Shown: piece after piece, positions 60,465-64,000 of the stretch
Layout of the letters: every line of letters begins with the position of its first letter
Position numbering within the stretch: the first letter of the stretch is position 1
Source: Chloroflexota bacterium
Lineage (GTDB): Bacteria > Chloroflexota > Anaerolineae > Anaerolineales > VGOW01
Assembly: GCA_016213135.1 (NCBI GenBank)
Contig: JACRBQ010000117.1
Location: forward strand, 1-64,000
Direction: 5' to 3'
DNA: 64,000 bases
Notes under the pieces: generated by a model
What the model was told of the DNA's origin: nothing
The model's database searches: none
Seen by the model: the letters and a program-made list of their open reading frames with translations, nothing else
Made by a program: the position numbers and the translations under genes

Positions 60465-61331
60465 TTACGGCAGGCGATGAGCGCCGCTCAACGGTTTGAA
60501 GCCCTCGCCCAGCGCCTCGTGCGCTACGCCGATGACCACAAACGCCTGCGGGTCGGCTTCGTGGATGATTGCCTTGAGTTGCGCCACCTCGGCGCGGCTG
60601 ACGACGCAAAATAAAACTTGTTTGTTTCGCCCGGAGTATAGCCCGGTTCCGGGCCAGGCGGTGATGCCCCGCGCCAGTTCATCCATGATGTGCCGGGCCA
60701 CGGCCTCGGGCTGCTCGGTGACGATCGTGGCGGTGCGCGCCACATCGGAGCCTTCGAGGAACAGGTCGGTGGCGACGCCCCAAACATACAGGGCAATGAT
60801 GGCGTATAGCGCCTGCTCCCAACTGAAGGCCAGCCCGGCCACCATTACCACTACCGAGTCGGTGTACAGGTAGCTTTGCGACAGCGAGATGCCGTAGCGC
60901 AGCGACAGCAGCCGCGCCAGAATCTCAGTGCCGCCGCTGGTGCCTTGCGCCCGGATGACCAGCCCGGAGCCAATGCCGCCGATGACGCCGCCGTAGAGCG
61001 CGTTGAGCAGCAGATCGTGAGTCAGTCCGGCGCGGGGCAGGAGCAGTGTCAGACTATCCAATCCGACGGAGAATACCACTGAGGCGAACACTGTGCGTAT
61101 CAAGAAACGCCGCCCGCCCAAATAGCGCCAGCCCAGCCAAAACAGGGGCAGGTTGCCTGCCAGCACCATCATGCCGATGGGCCAGCCGGTGAATTTATTG
61201 ACGATGAGCGCCGCGCCGCTCATGCCGCCGGCCGCCAATTGCGCCGGGATGAGGAACAGCACCATGCACGCGGCCTGCATCATCGCCCCCACAAAGATGA
61301 TCGCGTAGTCTCGAACCTGCGCCAGTTTCAT
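60465..61331 (-). CDS. YitT family membrane protein (DUF2179)
   Basis: 288 residues with five to six transmembrane helices (to about 200) and a cytosolic DUF2179 domain near the C-terminus (ATIVTEQPEAVARHIMDELARGI ... VLFCVVSRAEVAQLKAIIHEADPQAFVVI as separate elements). NGLxGGGSGL-like GGIGSGLVIRAQGTSGGTEILA is conserved in the family. Function unknown. Confidence 0.92.
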   Translation of the reverse strand: MKLAQVRDYAIIFVGAMMQAACMVLFLIPAQLAAGGMSGAALIVNKFTGWPIGMMVLAGNLPLFWLGWRYLGGRRFLIRTVFASVVFSVGLDSLTLLLPRAGLTHDLLLNALYGGVIGGIGSGLVIRAQGTSGGTEILARLLSLRYGISLSQSYLYTDSVVVMVAGLAFSWEQALYAIIALYVWGVATDLFLEGSDVARTATIVTEQPEAVARHIMDELARGITAWPGTGLYSGRNKQVLFCVVSRAEVAQLKAIIHEADPQAFVVIGVAHEALGEGFKPLSGAHRLP

Positions 61332-61392
61332 AGGGTGAAAAGGTATCCGCGATTCGGAAAGATGTCAAGCGCGGCCGTTCGTCGGTCTTGGC

Positions 61393-61420
61393 CTGACAAC
61401 CCACCGTTCGGTGCTACACT
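61393..61420 (+). promoter_or_regulatory. Promoter of phosphodiesterase gene, leaderless
   Basis: CTGACA (61393-61398), 16 bases, then TACACT (61415-61420) with an extended TGC. The ATG at 61427 comes 6 bases later. Confidence 0.68.
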
Positions 61421-61426
61421 CTTGGA

Positions 61427-62395
61427 ATGCGCCACTTCTTCTGCGCCTTCGCCCTGTTGCTGTGCGCCTGCGCCTCGGCCACGCCACCGGCGCCGCCACC
61501 TTTGGATACAGCGATACCCACGGCGACCCCGACGGAAACGGCGTCCCCCGCGCCGCCGCTCACGGCAACCGCGCTGCCGACTTCGACCACGCCGCCCACG
61601 GCGACGATGCGCCCCCCGCCGCCGAAGGTTCTCATCATCTCCATTGACGGCCTGCGACCCGACGCGCTGCTGAAGGCCGACGCGCCCAACATCATGGCGC
61701 TGGCGCATCGCGGCGCGTACACATGGAGCGCGCAGACGATTTATCCGGCGGTGACGCTGCCCGCGCACGCCTCGATGCTCACGGGCTACCCGCCGGAGGC
61801 GCACGGCATTTTGTGGAACGACAATGCGCCGGGGCACGCGCCCATTAAGGCGCCGACGATTTTTTCGGCGGCGCACGCGGCGGGCTTGCGCACGGTGATG
61901 GTGGTGGGCAAACAGAAGCTGGAGCAGTTGGATATTCCCGGCACGGTGGACTCGTACGTCTTTGCCAGGTTTGGCGACCCCGGTGTGGCCGACGCGGCCA
62001 TTGAGGAAATTGGCAAAGGGTTCGATTTGATGTTTGTGCATTTGCCGAACACGGATTACTTTGGGCACACCGATGGCTGGATGTCACCAGCGTACATTGC
62101 CGAGTTGACGCCCACTGATGCGGCCGTGGGGCGCATCCTCGCTGCCTTGCCGCCGGATACGATTGTGATCCTCACTGCCGATCACGGCGGCCACGACAAA
62201 GTGCACGGCGCGCGCATTGCGGTGGACATGACCATTCCGTGGATCATCGCCGGGCCGGGCGTGTCCGCCGACCACGAGATTGCCGCGCCCGTGAATACGA
62301 TGGACACGGCGGCGACTGCGGCGTACGTGCTTGGCTTAACCCTGCCGCCGGATGCGGCGGGCGCGCCGGTGCTTGAGGCGTTGGGTAGTCCGTAG
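61427..62395 (+). CDS. Lipoprotein-type alkaline phosphatase superfamily phosphodiesterase
   Basis: 322 residues. A signal peptide ends LLCAC, a Thr/Pro linker runs to about 66, and the enzyme core shows LIISIDGLRPDAL, TLPAHASMLTG (nucleophile Thr), HLPNTDYFGHTDG and ILTADHGGHDKVHG. These metal-binding motifs match type I phosphodiesterase/nucleotide pyrophosphatases, which act outside the cell. It is somewhat short for the family. The TAG stop is in a GTAGAGGCGTTGC remnant like the 6370 palindrome. Confidence 0.92.
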   Translation: MRHFFCAFALLLCACASATPPAPPPLDTAIPTATPTETASPAPPLTATALPTSTTPPTATMRPPPPKVLIISIDGLRPDALLKADAPNIMALAHRGAYTWSAQTIYPAVTLPAHASMLTGYPPEAHGILWNDNAPGHAPIKAPTIFSAAHAAGLRTVMVVGKQKLEQLDIPGTVDSYVFARFGDPGVADAAIEEIGKGFDLMFVHLPNTDYFGHTDGWMSPAYIAELTPTDAAVGRILAALPPDTIVILTADHGGHDKVHGARIAVDMTIPWIIAGPGVSADHEIAAPVNTMDTAATAAYVLGLTLPPDAAGAPVLEALGSP

Positions 62396-62434
62396 AGGCG
62401 TTGCAGCGTCCCGGCCCACTGCGCCTCGGCGTGC

Positions 62435-62440
62435 TATACT
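62435..62440 (+). promoter_or_regulatory. -10 box of SARP gene, leaderless
   Basis: TATACT with an extended TGC, 7 bases before the ATG at 62448. Confidence 0.65.
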
Positions 62441-62447
62441 TCGTTTC

Positions 62448-63971
62448 ATGCTCTCGGTGTTATTGCTTGGCGAACCGCAGTTGCTGCTCGACGGCCGGCG
62501 CCTGAACATCACGCGCCGCAAAAGCCGCGCGCTCCTCTACACTCTCGCCGCCCGCGCTCAACCGCTCAGCCGCGACACGCTGCTGGCGTTGTTTTGGCCG
62601 GACCTCGACCGCGCCTCGGCACAGCAAACCCTGCGCACCACACTGCACGGATTGCGCAAGAGTCTCGCCTCGGCAATCTCCACCGACGACAACCACATTA
62701 GGTTGGCCGCCGACACCGACGTGGACGTTCGCCGTTTTGAATCGGCCCTTGCCGCACCCTCGCCCGATATCCAGTCACTCGCCGCCACGCTGGCCCTCTA
62801 CCGTGGCGACTTTCTTTCCGGCTTCAGCCTGCCCGACGCGCCCGAGTTCGAAGATTGGCTCGGCGGCGAGCGCGAGCGCTACAGGCGGCTGGCGGTGCGC
62901 GGGCTGAGCACGTTGGCGCGGCTGAACGAGGCGCGGCGCGATTACGCCGCTGCGCTCGACGCACTGGACCGCGCGCTGGCCTTTAACGCCTTGCAGGAGG
63001 ATTTGCAGCGCGACTGCATTCGTCTGCATTATCTGGCGGGCGATAGGGCAGGGGCGATTCGTCGCTACGACACACTGCGCAAATTACTGGACGAAGAAAT
63101 GGGCGTGCCGCCCATGGCCGAAACGCGCGCCGTGTATGACGCCATCATTAGCGACCGCGCCACCGACCTAAGCGGTCCACAGGCGGGGGCCTCGCACGTT
63201 GCACAACCCTTTCCGTTCTCGCCGGAGAACCACCTGCCCGCCGCCGACCTACCGTTTACGGGCCGCGCCGGCGAACTGCGCTCGCTACGCGAGATGCTGT
63301 CGGCTCGGGGACACGTGTTGGCAATTGTCGAAGGCGAACCGGGCATCGGCAAATCGCGGCTGGTGGGCGAATTCATTCGCGCCTCCAACGCCCTTGCGCT
63401 CACGGGCGCGGCGCACGAACTGGAGCACGGCCTCCCCTATCTGCCGATCATCGAGGCTTTGCGCAGTTTGCAGTCGCGCCCCGATTGGCCTGCCCTGCGC
63501 GCCGAGGTACGCGCCCACGTGCCGCCGGTGTGGCTGGCTCAAGCCGACCGGCTGTTGCCCGAACTGGAAATTGCGGACCCGGTGATGGGGCAGGCCGCGG
63601 CCTCGCCCGATGAATCGCGGCTGTGGGAGGGCATCAGCCACTTGCTATTGGGATTGGCGAGACAACACCCTGTCGTCCTGTTTATAGATGATCTGCACTG
63701 GGCCGACTCGTCCACATTGGCTCTGCTGGGCTACCTGGTTCGTCGGGGAACCGCAGCGCCACTGCTGTGCCTGGCTGCTGTGCGGCCCGTTGCGCCCCGG
63801 TCGTCTCTGGCGGCGTTGCTGCAAACCCTCACCCGCGAAGACCGACTCTTGCGGCTGCCGCTGCCGCGCTTGACCGCAGACGACATTTCACGCATCGCCG
63901 AACGCATCAGCCCCGCCTTTGCCGTGCCGCTGGCCCTCTGGCTTGCTCCGGCTTCCGAAGGCAACCCCTAG
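62448..63971 (+). CDS. SARP/BTAD transcriptional activator with AAA ATPase, interrupted by amber codon, partial
   Basis: Residues 1-100 form a winged-helix SARP-type DNA-binding domain (ALLYTLAARAQPLSRDTLLALFWPD in spaced helices), 105-245 a BTAD helical domain, and from about 265 a STAND-type ATPase with FTGRAGELRSL, Walker A EGEPGIGKSRLVG and VVLFIDDLHWAD. At 63969-63971 an in-frame TAG cuts the conserved EGNP-x-x-x-EL motif; after it the frame reads VLAELIRHA to the window end, as expected for the intact family. The gene thus continues past the stop and past 64000. It may be a nonsense mutation, a sequence error or recoding. Confidence 0.78.
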   Translation: MLSVLLLGEPQLLLDGRRLNITRRKSRALLYTLAARAQPLSRDTLLALFWPDLDRASAQQTLRTTLHGLRKSLASAISTDDNHIRLAADTDVDVRRFESALAAPSPDIQSLAATLALYRGDFLSGFSLPDAPEFEDWLGGERERYRRLAVRGLSTLARLNEARRDYAAALDALDRALAFNALQEDLQRDCIRLHYLAGDRAGAIRRYDTLRKLLDEEMGVPPMAETRAVYDAIISDRATDLSGPQAGASHVAQPFPFSPENHLPAADLPFTGRAGELRSLREMLSARGHVLAIVEGEPGIGKSRLVGEFIRASNALALTGAAHELEHGLPYLPIIEALRSLQSRPDWPALRAEVRAHVPPVWLAQADRLLPELEIADPVMGQAAASPDESRLWEGISHLLLGLARQHPVVLFIDDLHWADSSTLALLGYLVRRGTAAPLLCLAAVRPVAPRSSLAALLQTLTREDRLLRLPLPRLTADDISRIAERISPAFAVPLALWLAPASEGNP

Positions 63972-64000
63972 GTGTTGGCCGAACTCATTCGGCATGCGCG

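Noticed and set aside
63969-63971. Pyrrolysine at the amber codon
   Set aside because: No pyl gene is in the window, the motif is not a known Pyl site, and mutation or error is simpler.

Overview
The window is a GC-rich bacterial chromosome segment packed with genes, most likely from a member of Chloroflexota (Anaerolineae-like). That placement is an inference. It rests on a mevalonate kinase plus isopentenyl phosphate kinase pair (the alternative mevalonate route known in this phylum), a DUF2207/SPFH cluster, many small lipoproteins, secreted proteins with Thr/Pro-rich linkers, and short dispersed palindromes and 7-bp tandem repeats between genes. There is no rRNA operon, prophage, complete insertion sequence or CRISPR array. 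One tRNA, tRNA-Leu(GAG), is present.

Layout. 1-266: an AT-rich non-coding end with one branched hairpin. 267-6740 (minus): an alpha/beta-hydrolase/acyl-CoA synthetase fusion, then dgkA, ybeY, a 7TM-HD phosphodiesterase, yqeY and a HIT protein. 6762-9471: two related lipoproteins and a TPR protein. 9537-18042: an acyl-CoA dehydrogenase, two tandem secreted glycoside hydrolases and etfBA. 18151-22899 (minus): a two-component system followed by a redox operon (thioredoxin-like lipoprotein, sulfite-oxidase-family protein, pentaheme cytochrome c). 22956-29615 (minus): an HD hydrolase, a CpXC protein, a GAF/PAS sensor kinase, an aminotransferase, a ROK kinase and a lipoprotein. 29628-36597 (plus): scpB, a pseudouridine synthase, cmk, three plsC-like acyltransferases, a DUF512 radical SAM protein and an LCP protein. 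36600-39267 (minus): IPK, mevalonate kinase and a UbiA prenyltransferase. 39291-45996 (plus): tlyA, then DUF2207, zinc-ribbon, helical, SPFH-HTH and NYN-LOTUS proteins. 46104-55050 (minus): sugar and glycan genes, fabF-plsX, a membrane subtilase and a LON-domain protein. 55110-61331: the tRNA, a polar amino-acid ABC transporter, glpK, a creatininase-family hydrolase and a YitT protein. 61427-64000 (plus): a phosphodiesterase and a SARP/AAA regulator interrupted by an in-frame amber codon.

The strongest discovery is at 20206-20748. Two adjacent short reading frames are really one thioredoxin-like lipoprotein. An in-frame UGA sits exactly where the first cysteine of the C-I-N-C redox motif belongs, and a bacterial-type SECIS hairpin (8-bp stem, GGU loop) begins 18 nt after it. 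I read it as a selenoprotein (U-I-N-C) made in the same operon as a molybdenum enzyme and a multiheme cytochrome, under a two-component system.

The intergenic DNA has its own structure. At least seven loci carry degenerate arrays with an exact 7-bp period but a different unit sequence at each locus. A 108-bp MITE-like element occurs twice; one copy has split a heptamer array, and removing it with one TA restores the 7-bp phase, so target-site duplication is visible directly. Several arrays and palindromes touch or supply the stop codons of neighbouring genes. Seven genes have a -10 box 6-8 nt before the start codon, which predicts leaderless transcripts.
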